This document shows positions 35,318-43,424 of a stretch of 64,000 nucleotides of DNA, piece after piece. The notes under the pieces were generated by a model. That model was not told where the DNA came from and did not search any database. It saw nothing but the letters and a program-made list of their open reading frames with translations. The stretch comes from Aurantimonas endophytica (GTDB lineage: Bacteria; Pseudomonadota; Alphaproteobacteria; Rhizobiales; Rhizobiaceae). How positions within the stretch are numbered: the stretch's first letter is position 1; every line of letters starts with the position of its first letter. The position numbers and the translations under genes are program-made. The stretch covers positions 124,001 through 188,000 of the forward strand of contig NZ_JACIEM010000001.1 in NCBI RefSeq assembly GCF_014196845.1, in the 5' to 3' direction.

Positions 35318-35665
35318 ATGACCGACCATTTCGTCCGCTTCGACAAGGCTCTGGTACCGGTCGAGAATGGCGCACCCGCCAGGGAGAAGATCCGCAGCGG
35401 CCGGCCAACCAACAAGACCTGGAATCTCGAGGACGACGGCAACGGCCTCTATGCCGGTATCTGGGAGTCGACGGTCGGCGAGTGGGAGATCGACTACACC
35501 GAGTGGGAATTCTTCCACATCCTCGAAGGCGTCTCGGTACTGACAGAGGAGGGCGGCGAGCCGGTCAAGCTCGTTGCCGGCGACAGCTTCGTCATCCGCC
35601 CCGGCTTCAAGGGCCGCTGGACGGTCGTTGAGCCAACGAAAAAGCACTACGTCATCAAGGTGTAA
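35318..35665 (+). CDS. Cupin-fold protein (Cupin_3 type)
   Basis: A 115-residue single-domain cupin. The beta-barrel motifs read YTEWEFFHILEGVSVLTEEGG and AGDSFVIRPGFKGRW, similar to DUF861/ureidoglycine-aminohydrolase-like cupins. Only one clear His remains in the metal site, so metal binding is uncertain and the function unknown. GAGGAA precedes the ATG. Its end overlaps that of the convergent P450 gene by 11 bases. Confidence 0.85.
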   Translation: MTDHFVRFDKALVPVENGAPAREKIRSGRPTNKTWNLEDDGNGLYAGIWESTVGEWEIDYTEWEFFHILEGVSVLTEEGGEPVKLVAGDSFVIRPGFKGRWTVVEPTKKHYVIKV

Positions 35666-36923
35666 GCGCCGTTCCCTGCGGTCGGAAGCGAAGCTTGAGC
35701 CGCTCCAGCCCGCGAAAGTGCCAGCTGTCGCGGTAATGCGGCGCGACGGCGAGCGCCAGGTCCGGCAGCCGCCGGAACAGCGTGCCCAGCGCGATCGCCA
35801 GTTCCAGCCGCGCCAGCGGCGCGCCGACGCAGAAATGGATGCCGCCGCCGAACGAGACGTGCGGCTTCGCCGCTCGTCCGGCCAGGAACTCGCCGGGGCG
35901 CTCGAACACCGCCGGGTCGTGGTTGGCGGCGCCGAGCAGCAGGGCGACACGGTCGCCGCGCTGAAGTTGCCGGCCATCCCGGAGTGTCACGGCCTCCTGC
36001 GCCACGCGCTCGAACAGATGCAGCGGCGTGTCGAAGCGCAGGCATTCCTCCACCGTGGCCGCGGTTGAATCAGGGTTGCAGAAAAGCCGTGCAGGGTCCT
36101 GGCCCGACTCGATGATTGCCTTCACGGCATTGCCGATCTGGTGAACCGTCGCCTCGTGCCCGGCGTTCAGCAGCAGCACCAGGGTCGCGACCATTTCGGC
36201 CTCGTCGAGCCGGCCGCCATCGCTTTCCGCCGCGATCAGCGCCGAGACCAGATCGTCTGCCGGCTTCCGGCGCCTGTCGGCGATGACAGTGCGAAGATAG
36301 GCGGCGAAATCGAGGGCCGCCGCATTGGCGCTGGTCTCCACCTCTTGCGTGCGGCCGAGCCGGTACATCGCCACCATCCGGTGCGACCAGTCGACGAGCA
36401 GCGGGGCATCCGTGCTCGGTACGCCGATCAGCTCGGCGATTACCCGCACCGGCAACGGCGTTGCGTACGCCTCGACCAGTTCGACCGCGCCTTCGGCAGC
36501 GACCCCGTCGATCAGCTCGTTGGCGATCGCGCCGATCCGCGGCGCGAGGTGCTCGATCTGCCGCGAGACGAAGGCGCGGGTGACGAGACTCCGGAGCCGG
36601 GTATGCGTCGGCGGCTCAAGGTCCAGCAGCGAGCGGGCTTCGATGGCGTAGAAATCGGCAAGGTGCGGGGGCTTGTCGCTGTAGTCCGGGCGCCCGTCCT
36701 CGCCTGCAGGAAGGATCCGGCCGAAGCGCCGGTCCCGCAGCAGGGCGCTGACCGTCCCGTGGTCCGCCACGGCCAGCGTTCCGGTCTCGGCCCAGCGCGC
36801 GATGCCGCCGTGGCGATGCAGTTCCTCATAGGCCGTGTAGGGATCCTGGTAGAACCCCGGATCGCGCGGGTCGAGGCGGAGCACGCCGTCCGCCACGCCG
36901 AAACTGGCCGGCAGTGGCGGCAT
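35655..36923 (-). CDS. Cytochrome P450
   Basis: A 422-residue soluble class I bacterial P450. The heme-ligand loop FGGGIHFCVGAPLARLE gives Cys 365, the I-helix reads AGHEAT (254-259, His where Gly/Asp is common but Glu-Thr kept), and the ExxR pair is E293/R296. No ferredoxin or reductase gene lies beside it, so electrons must come from elsewhere. The substrate is unknown; the size and motifs fit the CYP107-like broad group. It ends inside the cupin gene on the other strand. Confidence 0.93.
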   Translation of the reverse strand: MPPLPASFGVADGVLRLDPRDPGFYQDPYTAYEELHRHGGIARWAETGTLAVADHGTVSALLRDRRFGRILPAGEDGRPDYSDKPPHLADFYAIEARSLLDLEPPTHTRLRSLVTRAFVSRQIEHLAPRIGAIANELIDGVAAEGAVELVEAYATPLPVRVIAELIGVPSTDAPLLVDWSHRMVAMYRLGRTQEVETSANAAALDFAAYLRTVIADRRRKPADDLVSALIAAESDGGRLDEAEMVATLVLLLNAGHEATVHQIGNAVKAIIESGQDPARLFCNPDSTAATVEECLRFDTPLHLFERVAQEAVTLRDGRQLQRGDRVALLLGAANHDPAVFERPGEFLAGRAAKPHVSFGGGIHFCVGAPLARLELAIALGTLFRRLPDLALAVAPHYRDSWHFRGLERLKLRFRPQGTALTP

Positions 36924-36968
36924 CAGCTGGCGCCGGTCGCGGGGAGAAACGAGACTCGGGCCGGTCGT

Positions 36969-37895
36969 TCAGGCATCGCCGAGGGACGTCAGCGCGATCT
37001 CGAGGGCACGGGCGCCGTCGGCGCCGGTGACGGCCACCGGAGCGGTGCCGAGAATGGCCGCCCGGAACGCCTGCAGCTCCGCCTTCAGCGGCTCGTGGAA
37101 GCCGATGCCGATGCTGCGGTGGAGATAGCCGCCGTCCGGCTGGTAGCGCGAGAATTCCGAAACGGTCCGCAGCAGCATGTCGCAGCTGATGAAGCGGTCG
37201 CGGGTCGAGACGTCGATCCGGCGCTGCTTGAACGGCGTCAGCCAGTTGGTGTTGATGCTGGCCAGCGCCCCGCTCGCCATCCGGAACTGCATGAAGGCGA
37301 TGTCCTCGTGCTCGCCGATCGTGCGGGAGACCAAGGTCTGGTGGTCGACGATCTCGGAGCGGGTCAACCAGCGGATCAGGTCGATGTCGTGAACGCCGAG
37401 GTCGATGACGATGCCGACGTCGCCGATGCGCGGCGGGAAGGGCCCGACGCGGGTCACGGCAACGGACAGGATCTCCTCGTCGCCGATCGCCTGCCGCAGG
37501 CCCTCGATGGCCGGATTGAACCGTTCGACGTGACCGACCATCAGTCGGCGGTCATGCGCCTCGGCCAGCGCGATGAGCGCGCGGGCTTCCTCGACGGTAC
37601 GCGCGATGGGCTTCTCAATGAGGACGTGGACGCCTGCCTGGATCAACTGCGAGCCAACATCGTGATGCAGCGAGGTGGGGAGCGCCACGACGGCGGCATC
37701 GATACCGAGCGCGATCAGGTCCTCTGGCGTGGCGCAGGCGGCGGCGCCGCTGGCGCGCGCTGCAGCCTCGCGCACGTCGACATTGTGGTCGACGATGCCG
37801 ACCAGCTCGAAGCCCTTCGTATCGGCCAGCACGCGGACGTGGTTCCTGCCCATCACGCCGCAGCCGATGACGCCGATCCTTATCGTGTCTTCCAA
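36969..37895 (-). CDS. Gfo/Idh/MocA-family oxidoreductase, second copy
   Basis: A 308-residue NAD(P)-dependent dehydrogenase. The start is IRIGVIGCGVMGRNHVRVLA; the EKP motif is VHVLIEKPIARTVEEARAL, and HxxH-like NPAIEGLRQAI and DLGVHDIDLIRWL follow, a pattern seen in UDP-sugar or N-acetyl-hexosamine 3-dehydrogenases (WlbA-like). No ATG fits; the TTG at 37895 (with GGGG upstream) places the start five residues before the fold, and another TTG 24 codons earlier is possible. It follows the P450 start by 45 bp but is transcribed toward it, so they may share a message. Confidence 0.85.
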   Translation of the reverse strand: MEDTIRIGVIGCGVMGRNHVRVLADTKGFELVGIVDHNVDVREAAARASGAAACATPEDLIALGIDAAVVALPTSLHHDVGSQLIQAGVHVLIEKPIARTVEEARALIALAEAHDRRLMVGHVERFNPAIEGLRQAIGDEEILSVAVTRVGPFPPRIGDVGIVIDLGVHDIDLIRWLTRSEIVDHQTLVSRTIGEHEDIAFMQFRMASGALASINTNWLTPFKQRRIDVSTRDRFISCDMLLRTVSEFSRYQPDGGYLHRSIGIGFHEPLKAELQAFRAAILGTAPVAVTGADGARALEIALTSLGDA

Positions 37896-38100
37896 GATGT
37901 CATCCCCGAACCGTTCAATTCCGAGACCCGCCGTTCCGTCCAGCCGGGCGTCGTTCCCGACCCTCAAGTCGGAGGGGTGGGTTCAGGGCCGGTTCTAGAA
38001 GTCGGGGCCGGCTTCGGCAATGGGTGGGTCCGATCGCAGCGGATGCGGGCTCCGGCCAACAGGCCGGTACCCGGGCGTGTCGGGCGGGTGTCAGGCCGGC

Positions 38101-38811
38101 TCAGCAGGAACCGCGCAAATGCACCTGGCGCCAGCCGGCGCGCTCCTCGCGCACCTTCACGGTCCTGTGCCTCGTCTCGTACTGCGCCGGTATCTCCCGT
38201 GCGATCGTCTGCTCCGGCTCGATCACCACCTGTTCGCGAACCGTCTCGTAGCGGGCGGGGATCACGTGCTGGCGATAGCGCTCGGGCGCGAGCATGACCT
38301 GCACATACTCGACACCGTACTCGGCAGGGACGACCTCGTCCCAGCTCTCGCCGGGCTCGACAATGGTGCGCTCGCGCGTGCCGTAGCGGGCGGGCAGGAC
38401 GATCCGGCAATAGACCCGCTTGCCCTTGATGACGCGCCACTCCCACGTCTCGCGCGCCGGCTCGATCATCACCGTCTCGACGACGGTCCGATAGACCGGG
38501 GGCGCCGAGCGCCGGATGACCTGCTCGCGCTGCAGCAACACCTGCCTTGCCACGGTGGTGTATTCCGCGGGGATGCGTTCGCTGGTTATCTGCTCCGGCT
38601 CGACGAGAACCTCGCGGGTGGCGTAGCCGTATCGCGCCGGCACGACGTCGTAGACCACACGGCCGGGGCGGACGAGCACGTCTTCCGCAACGGTGGAATA
38701 TAGCGCCGGAGCTTGCACGGGTTCGTAACAGGCCGTGGGCCGCCCGCCGGCCAGGCTCGGTGTAACCGCAAGGAAGCCGGCGGTCGCGGCAAGCGCTACG
38801 GAAATCTTCAA
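38101..38811 (-). CDS. Exported protein of eight degenerate 22-36-residue repeats
   Basis: A 236-residue protein of unknown function. Residues 1-21 form a Sec signal peptide (MKISVALAATAGFLAVTPSLA). From 36 to the end it consists of eight repeats (36-58, 59-81, 82-104, 105-140, 141-162, 163-185, 186-208, 209-236) with the consensus AxYxTVxxxVxVxPE then about six residues and (I/V)P. Repeat 4 carries a 13-residue insertion. Only three Cys occur: 28, 135 and the last residue, 236. The pattern resembles the PAxYKTV repeats of some outer-membrane or cell-wall proteins and suggests an extended beta-rich surface or periplasmic spacer. Confidence 0.85.
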   Translation of the reverse strand: MKISVALAATAGFLAVTPSLAGGRPTACYEPVQAPALYSTVAEDVLVRPGRVVYDVVPARYGYATREVLVEPEQITSERIPAEYTTVARQVLLQREQVIRRSAPPVYRTVVETVMIEPARETWEWRVIKGKRVYCRIVLPARYGTRERTIVEPGESWDEVVPAEYGVEYVQVMLAPERYRQHVIPARYETVREQVVIEPEQTIAREIPAQYETRHRTVKVREERAGWRQVHLRGSC

Positions 38812-38991
38812 GGACCTGGTCTCCTGTCACACCGATTGTTTCGATATAACTGCCGAGACTAGCTATTCGACAAGACCAATGGGGCCTTCGATGAGTAATG
38901 TTTGATTTCCAGTTAATAGGAATAGTTTTAACGAGGCCTCGGACGGCCGGCGAATCTGACAAACTCCAGCGTTCCGGCCGCAGGCAGACAT

Positions 38992-39017
38992 GAAAAAGGC
39001 CCGCCGAAAGCGGGCCT
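38992..39017 (-). terminator. Terminator after the SOUL gene
   Basis: On the minus strand an 8-bp stem (AGGCCCGC... core GGCCCGC/GCGGGCC, 38997-39004 with 39010-39017) and a 5-base loop are followed by five T. It lies about 50 bases past the SOUL gene stop. Confidence 0.85.
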
Positions 39018-39064
39018 CATTATTCTTTATAAGGATGCTTCCTCTATGGAAGCCAAGCCTTGGA

Positions 39065-40081
39065 TCAGCGCTCGATCTCGATGAGGATCTCGTTGCGCTT
39101 CATGAAGCCGGGCGTCCAGGGCGGGTTGTAGAAGGCGTATTGCGGGTCGCCCTTCTGCTTCAGATTGTTGTCCGCGAGGTAGTTGTAGAGGTTCATCAGC
39201 TGCTTGCTGGCGAGCGTCGCGCTGAAATTGCCGGAGAACCGGATCGCCGCCATCCGCCGGGCCGGCATGTCCTTCAGCGTCACGTCGCTGCCGGCGGGCT
39301 TCGGCAGGCTGGCCATTGTGTACTTCTTCGGCATGACGAAGCGGATCGCCCAGCCCTTGGTCCGGCCATCGCCTTCCGCAAGCTGCTGCAGCACTGGGGT
39401 GGTCATCTTGATCTTCTTGCCGTCGCGGTTGCGGGCAAAGATGTAGTCGGCCAGCGTTTCAAAGCCCGACCGGCGAGCCTTCTCGTGATAGCCGCTCTTG
39501 ATCGTCTCGGCGACGATCATCGCATCGTAGTCGCGGATCTCGATCGTCCCGTCCTCGCGAACGACGTCGTAATCCGGCTCCTCGGCGTGGTCCTGCACCT
39601 TCTTGGTAACGTAGTAGGCCGTCCCGACGACCGCCACGGCGCCGCCGACGACGAGGAGGGCAGTCAGTTCCGGGCGGTTGCGGAGATAGTCCAGCCCACG
39701 CTCGGTTTCCATGCCGCGACGAAAGCTGGTGAAGCGCGGCAGGCGAAAGTCCGGCAGATGCCGGCGGGCGTCGGCAAAGTAGCCGCGCGCGTCATCGACG
39801 CTGTCGCCGGCGGAGTCGCGAAGCGACAGCATGTGGCGGCGCGCATCCGTGGTCGACGGCATGTTCCAGCCGGTCATGAACTCCGGCAGGTAGCGAGCGA
39901 CGCCGGTCGGCTCGGAATGAAACGGGATGTTACGCGCGATGGCCCGGCGGACGCGCTCGGTGCGGCTCGGCGCCGGATGGAAGCGCTCGACGGCCTGCTC
40001 CTCGAGCTCCGCGAGGCGGTCGCCGATGCCGCTCAACGTGTCGGCAAGGCGGTCGTAGGTGCTGGGCTTGTCGCGAAACAT
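39065..40081 (-). CDS. Membrane-anchored SOUL heme-binding family protein
   Basis: A 338-residue protein. Residues 1-135 are charged and helical with no known domain; 138-158 form a membrane helix (ELTALLVVGGAVAVVGTAYYV); 168-338 match the SOUL/HBP domain (YDVVREDGTIEIRDYDAMIVAE, KKIKMTTPVLQQ, MPARRMAAIRFSGNFS). SOUL proteins bind heme or porphyrin in several organisms; no heme ligand can be assigned here. The domain order predicts an N-terminal part on one side and the SOUL domain on the other side of the inner membrane. A good terminator follows. Confidence 0.87.
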   Translation of the reverse strand: MFRDKPSTYDRLADTLSGIGDRLAELEEQAVERFHPAPSRTERVRRAIARNIPFHSEPTGVARYLPEFMTGWNMPSTTDARRHMLSLRDSAGDSVDDARGYFADARRHLPDFRLPRFTSFRRGMETERGLDYLRNRPELTALLVVGGAVAVVGTAYYVTKKVQDHAEEPDYDVVREDGTIEIRDYDAMIVAETIKSGYHEKARRSGFETLADYIFARNRDGKKIKMTTPVLQQLAEGDGRTKGWAIRFVMPKKYTMASLPKPAGSDVTLKDMPARRMAAIRFSGNFSATLASKQLMNLYNYLADNNLKQKGDPQYAFYNPPWTPGFMKRNEILIEIER

Positions 40082-40204
40082 GTTTGGACTCCTGAGTCAT
40101 TCCGTTCGGTCGCAGGCAGAACCGCGTCCTCGCGGTAGGACAATGCGGCGCTTCCCGCGATAACGTCGACCCGGAAGGATGGTTGCGTTGCAAACGATCG
40201 AGCG

Positions 40205-40361
40205 GCGCCGAATCCGATCAGCCCGATTACCCTCACGCCGGTGCGAGATTCATGCTCCGGCAGTGCAACCATTGATGCGTAAGCGCATTAGGACAGCATC
40301 GGGTTTTTCATGACCTGATACTCCAGCCTTACTCGGGCGGCCTCAGGCCGCCCCTTTTTTT
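40205..40361 (+). ncRNA. Candidate small RNA ending at a strong terminator
   Basis: A strong plus-strand terminator at 40335-40361 has no plus-strand gene upstream; the flanking genes (SOUL and phosphatase) are both on the minus strand. A short transcript starting in the 250 bases before it is the simplest reason. A small dyad, ATGCG-TAAG-CGCAT (40275-40288), lies within it; the only frames are 7 and 12 codons long. The 5' end is a guess. Confidence 0.3.
40335..40361 (+). terminator. Strong terminator without an upstream plus-strand gene
   Basis: Perfect 8-bp stem GGGCGGCC/GGCCGCCC with loop TCA, followed by one C and seven T. On the minus strand no T-run follows, so it does not end the phosphatase gene. 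Confidence 0.85.
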
Positions 40362-40370
40362 GCCCGAGGC

Positions 40371-41174
40371 TCAGCGGGACGTGGAAAAGACGTCGGTTCG
40401 CGTCAGCCGATCCAGCGCCGTGCCCAATCCGCGATTCAGGCGGTGCGGCTGGGCTGCGGTCACGCAGCCGGCCTTCCCGGTCGCGAGGAAGCCGATGCTG
40501 CCGTCGGCGACATCGATGAGGGCTGCGGTAAGCACGCCCGTCAGAACCGCCGCCGTGTCGATCGATATGCGGTTTTCGGTGACCACGGGCCTGCCGTCCT
40601 TAAGCGGCGTATGACCGTGCACCACCACATGTCCAAGAAGCCCGACATGGCCGAGGAAGGGCTCCCGCATCCAGAGACAGTCGTGCCTTTGCTGCTCGTC
40701 CAGCTGTCGGAGCGGGTCGATGCCGGCATGCACGAAGGCGAAGCCGTCGACGCTTTCCAGAACGGAGGCGGAATTCAGGAGAGGCAGGTGGCTCGGCCGC
40801 GTACCCAGCACATGCAGGCGCGCCTCATCCAGGTCCGCGCCGGGTGCGACCCCGTAGGACTGAAGCGTCTCGCCTCCGCCCTGCGCCAGCCAGTGCAGAG
40901 CCTCGGAAAGAGAAAGCCGGTCCTCCAGGAACCGCAGCAGCCAGTCGTCGTGATTGCCGAGCAGCAGCTTCGAGCCCGGACGGGCTTCGAGGGTGGCTTC
41001 GACGAGATCCATCGCGCGACGGCTGTCGGGCCCGCGATCGACGATGTCACCGAGGAAATAGATCGGCCAGCCGGGCGCAGCCTGGTCAAGGCGGCCCAGC
41101 AGCGTCTCCAGGAGATCGGAAGCACCATGCACGTCGCCGATGGCGATGACCCGCGAGGGTGACTCTGTCAGCAT
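40371..41174 (-). CDS. Metallophosphoesterase (PPP-type serine/threonine phosphatase or Ap4A hydrolase-like)
   Basis: A 267-residue PPP-family enzyme with the metal-binding motifs GDVHGASDLL, GDIVDRGPDSRR, LLGNHDDWLL and the later HGHTPL. This matches ApaH/PrpA-like bacterial phosphatases; the substrate (phosphoprotein or Np4N) cannot be told. The ATG at 41174 is chosen, ten residues before the fold; an in-frame GTG at 41207 would add 11 residues. It precedes no related gene. Confidence 0.85.
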   Translation of the reverse strand: MLTESPSRVIAIGDVHGASDLLETLLGRLDQAAPGWPIYFLGDIVDRGPDSRRAMDLVEATLEARPGSKLLLGNHDDWLLRFLEDRLSLSEALHWLAQGGGETLQSYGVAPGADLDEARLHVLGTRPSHLPLLNSASVLESVDGFAFVHAGIDPLRQLDEQQRHDCLWMREPFLGHVGLLGHVVVHGHTPLKDGRPVVTENRISIDTAAVLTGVLTAALIDVADGSIGFLATGKAGCVTAAQPHRLNRGLGTALDRLTRTDVFSTSR

Positions 41175-41234
41175 CGCTTCATCAATCCCTGTAGCGGCGG
41201 GGGCCACGACCTGCCCGTCCCCGGCGGCAGAGCG

Positions 41235-42131
41235 TCAGAACGCCCAGGTGCGGGCCTTGGAGATCAGGAAGTCCCGGAAGACCTTGAGCTTGGCGGCGCT
41301 GCGCATCTGCTCGGGATAGCAGAGATAGGTGTCGAAGGTCGGCATCTCCATCTCCGGCAGGACCTGGACCAGCTTGGCGCGCTTGTCGACCATGTAGTCC
41401 GGCAGCAAGGCCAGGCCGATGCCGCTCTCGATGGCGGAGCGGATCGCCATGAGGTTGTTGATCTGCAGGATCGGGCTTCGCGACTTGCCCTCTGGCAGCC
41501 CGACCGTCTCCAGCGTGTTGAGGTTGCGCAGATAGTTCGGTGCCGGCTCGCCGAAGGTGATGATGCGGTGATGGTCGAGGTCCTCGATCGTCTCGGGCGT
41601 GCCGAAACGGGCGAGATAGGAGGGCGCGGCGTAGACGTGCAAATGCACCGTGAACAGCCGGCGCTGGATCAGGTCCGGCTGCTGCGGCTGGCGCAGGCGG
41701 ATCGCCGCGTCCGCCTTGCGCATGGTGAGGTCGATTTCCTCGTTGTCGAAGACCAGCTGCAACTCAAGCTCTGGATAGAGCTCGAGAAACTCCTTCGACC
41801 GCTCGGTGAGCCAGCCGGAGCCGAGGCCGACCGTGGTGGTGACGCGGAGCTTGCCGGTCGGCTTCTCGCGCGTCTCGGTCAACTGCACGCGAACCGCTTC
41901 GAGCCGCTTCAGCACGTCGTTCGCGGTCTGGAAGAGCAATTCGCCCTGCTCGGACAGCACCAGGCCGCGGGCATGGCGGTGGAAGAGCGGCACGCCGATC
42001 TCGTTCTCGAGCGCGGCGACCTGCCGGCTGATCGCCGATTGGCTCAGATTGAGCGCATCGGCGGCGTGGGTGAACGAGCCGGCTTCCGCCGCAGCATGGA
42101 AGATCCGCAGCTTGTCCCAATCGAGCGCCAT
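41235..42131 (-). CDS. LysR-family transcriptional regulator
   Basis: A 298-residue LysR protein: an N-terminal helix-turn-helix (LRIFHAAAEAGSFTHAADAL, then LSQSAISRQVAALENEIGVPLF) and a periplasmic-binding-like effector domain. It lies 54 bp downstream of trxB on the same strand, an arrangement conserved in Hyphomicrobiales. The effector is unknown. Its position after trxB suggests co-transcription rather than the usual divergent LysR layout. Confidence 0.92.
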   Translation of the reverse strand: MALDWDKLRIFHAAAEAGSFTHAADALNLSQSAISRQVAALENEIGVPLFHRHARGLVLSEQGELLFQTANDVLKRLEAVRVQLTETREKPTGKLRVTTTVGLGSGWLTERSKEFLELYPELELQLVFDNEEIDLTMRKADAAIRLRQPQQPDLIQRRLFTVHLHVYAAPSYLARFGTPETIEDLDHHRIITFGEPAPNYLRNLNTLETVGLPEGKSRSPILQINNLMAIRSAIESGIGLALLPDYMVDKRAKLVQVLPEMEMPTFDTYLCYPEQMRSAAKLKVFRDFLISKARTWAF

Positions 42132-42185
42132 GGGTGGTGTTTCCTCGAATGGCCTTGGAAGAAGGCGTGACGCCTTCGGCGAGTG

Positions 42186-43157
42186 TTACTCCGCGGCGAC
42201 GCGGGTCTCGTCGGCGGTTCGGGCCGCCAGCCATTTCTCTGCCTCGAGGGCTGCCATGCATCCGAGACCCGCAGCGGTGACGGCCTGCCGGTAGACGTCG
42301 TCGGCGACGTCACCGGCGGCGAAGACGCCCGGGACCGAGGTCTGGGTCGTGCCGGGTTCGACCCAGAGATAGCCGGAAGGCTTCTGCCGCAGCTGCCCGA
42401 CGAACAGTTCGACCGCCGGCGCGTGGCCAATTGCGACGAAGACGCCGTCGGTCTTGCGCTCGACGATCTCGCCGGAGATGCGGTTGCGCAGCCGCACGGC
42501 CTCGACCGACTTCATCGGCTCCGTCTGCCCAACGATCTCGTCGACCGCGGTATCCCAGATCACTTCGATGTTGGGCGTGGCGAACAGCCGGTTCTGCAGG
42601 ATGCGTTCGGCGCGGAACTCGTCCCGGCGATGCACCACCGTGACCTTGCTGGCGATGTTCGACAGATAGAGCGCTTCCTCCACGGCGGTGTTGCCGCCGC
42701 CGACGACGACGACGTCCTTGCCCCGGTAGAAGAAGCCGTCGCAGGTCGCGCAGGCCGAGACGCCGAAGCCCTGGAAGGTGTTCTCGCTCGGCAGGCCGAG
42801 CCATTTGGCCTGCGCACCCGTCGCGATGATCAGCGCGTCGCAGGTGTAGACGGTGCCGGAATCGCCGACCAGCCGGAAGGGGCGGTGATGCAGGTCGGCC
42901 GAGACGATCAGGTCGCTCGCCATCTCGGCGCCGACATGCAGGGCCTGCGCCTTCATCTGCTCCATCAGCCAGGGGCCCTGGATCGGATCGGCGAAGCCTG
43001 GATAGTTCTCGACGTCGGTGGTGATGGTGAGCTGGCCGCCCTCCTGCAGTCCGGCGACGAGCAGCGGCTTCATCATGGCACGGGCGGCATAGATCGCGGC
43101 CGTGTAGCCGGCCGGGCCGGAACCGAGAATCAGTACTTCCGCATGGCGTTCGGTCAT
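42186..43157 (-). CDS. trxB: Thioredoxin reductase
   Basis: A 323-residue NADPH-dependent flavoenzyme that reduces thioredoxin. FAD motif GSGPAGYTAAIYAAR (12-26), redox-active CATC (136-139), the NADPH motif GGGNTAVEEAL (153-163) and GVFAAGDVADD near the C-terminus are all intact. This is the housekeeping enzyme, in contrast to the atypical flavoprotein at 6.2 kb. It heads the trxB-lysR unit. Confidence 0.97.
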   Translation of the reverse strand: MTERHAEVLILGSGPAGYTAAIYAARAMMKPLLVAGLQEGGQLTITTDVENYPGFADPIQGPWLMEQMKAQALHVGAEMASDLIVSADLHHRPFRLVGDSGTVYTCDALIIATGAQAKWLGLPSENTFQGFGVSACATCDGFFYRGKDVVVVGGGNTAVEEALYLSNIASKVTVVHRRDEFRAERILQNRLFATPNIEVIWDTAVDEIVGQTEPMKSVEAVRLRNRISGEIVERKTDGVFVAIGHAPAVELFVGQLRQKPSGYLWVEPGTTQTSVPGVFAAGDVADDVYRQAVTAAGLGCMAALEAEKWLAARTADETRVAAE

Positions 43158-43424
43158 GGTGGCCTCGCTCGAATGGCCTCTGGCAGATGGCCCCGCAAAC
43201 AGGACCGTTCAATAGACGAGGGGGTGCCGGCCTGCAACACGGCAGCCAAAGTGACGGCACCGGAAGTCGGCCCGTCTGCGGTGATTGCCGAGGGGCAGGG
43301 GAGGCGCTAGAAGAGCGCCGATCGCGCCGGCAAGAGGTGCGCCTTCGACACGCCGCGGGAGCGATCCATCCTCAGGACTATCGCCCACGTCACCTCGATC
43401 TTCGGGCTCGGCCTCGCCGCCGCG

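Noticed and set aside
32618-37895. Idea that the two Gfo/Idh/MocA genes are a recent duplication
   Set aside because: Their sequences differ throughout, including length, N-terminus and the residues around the EKP motif; they are different subfamilies.
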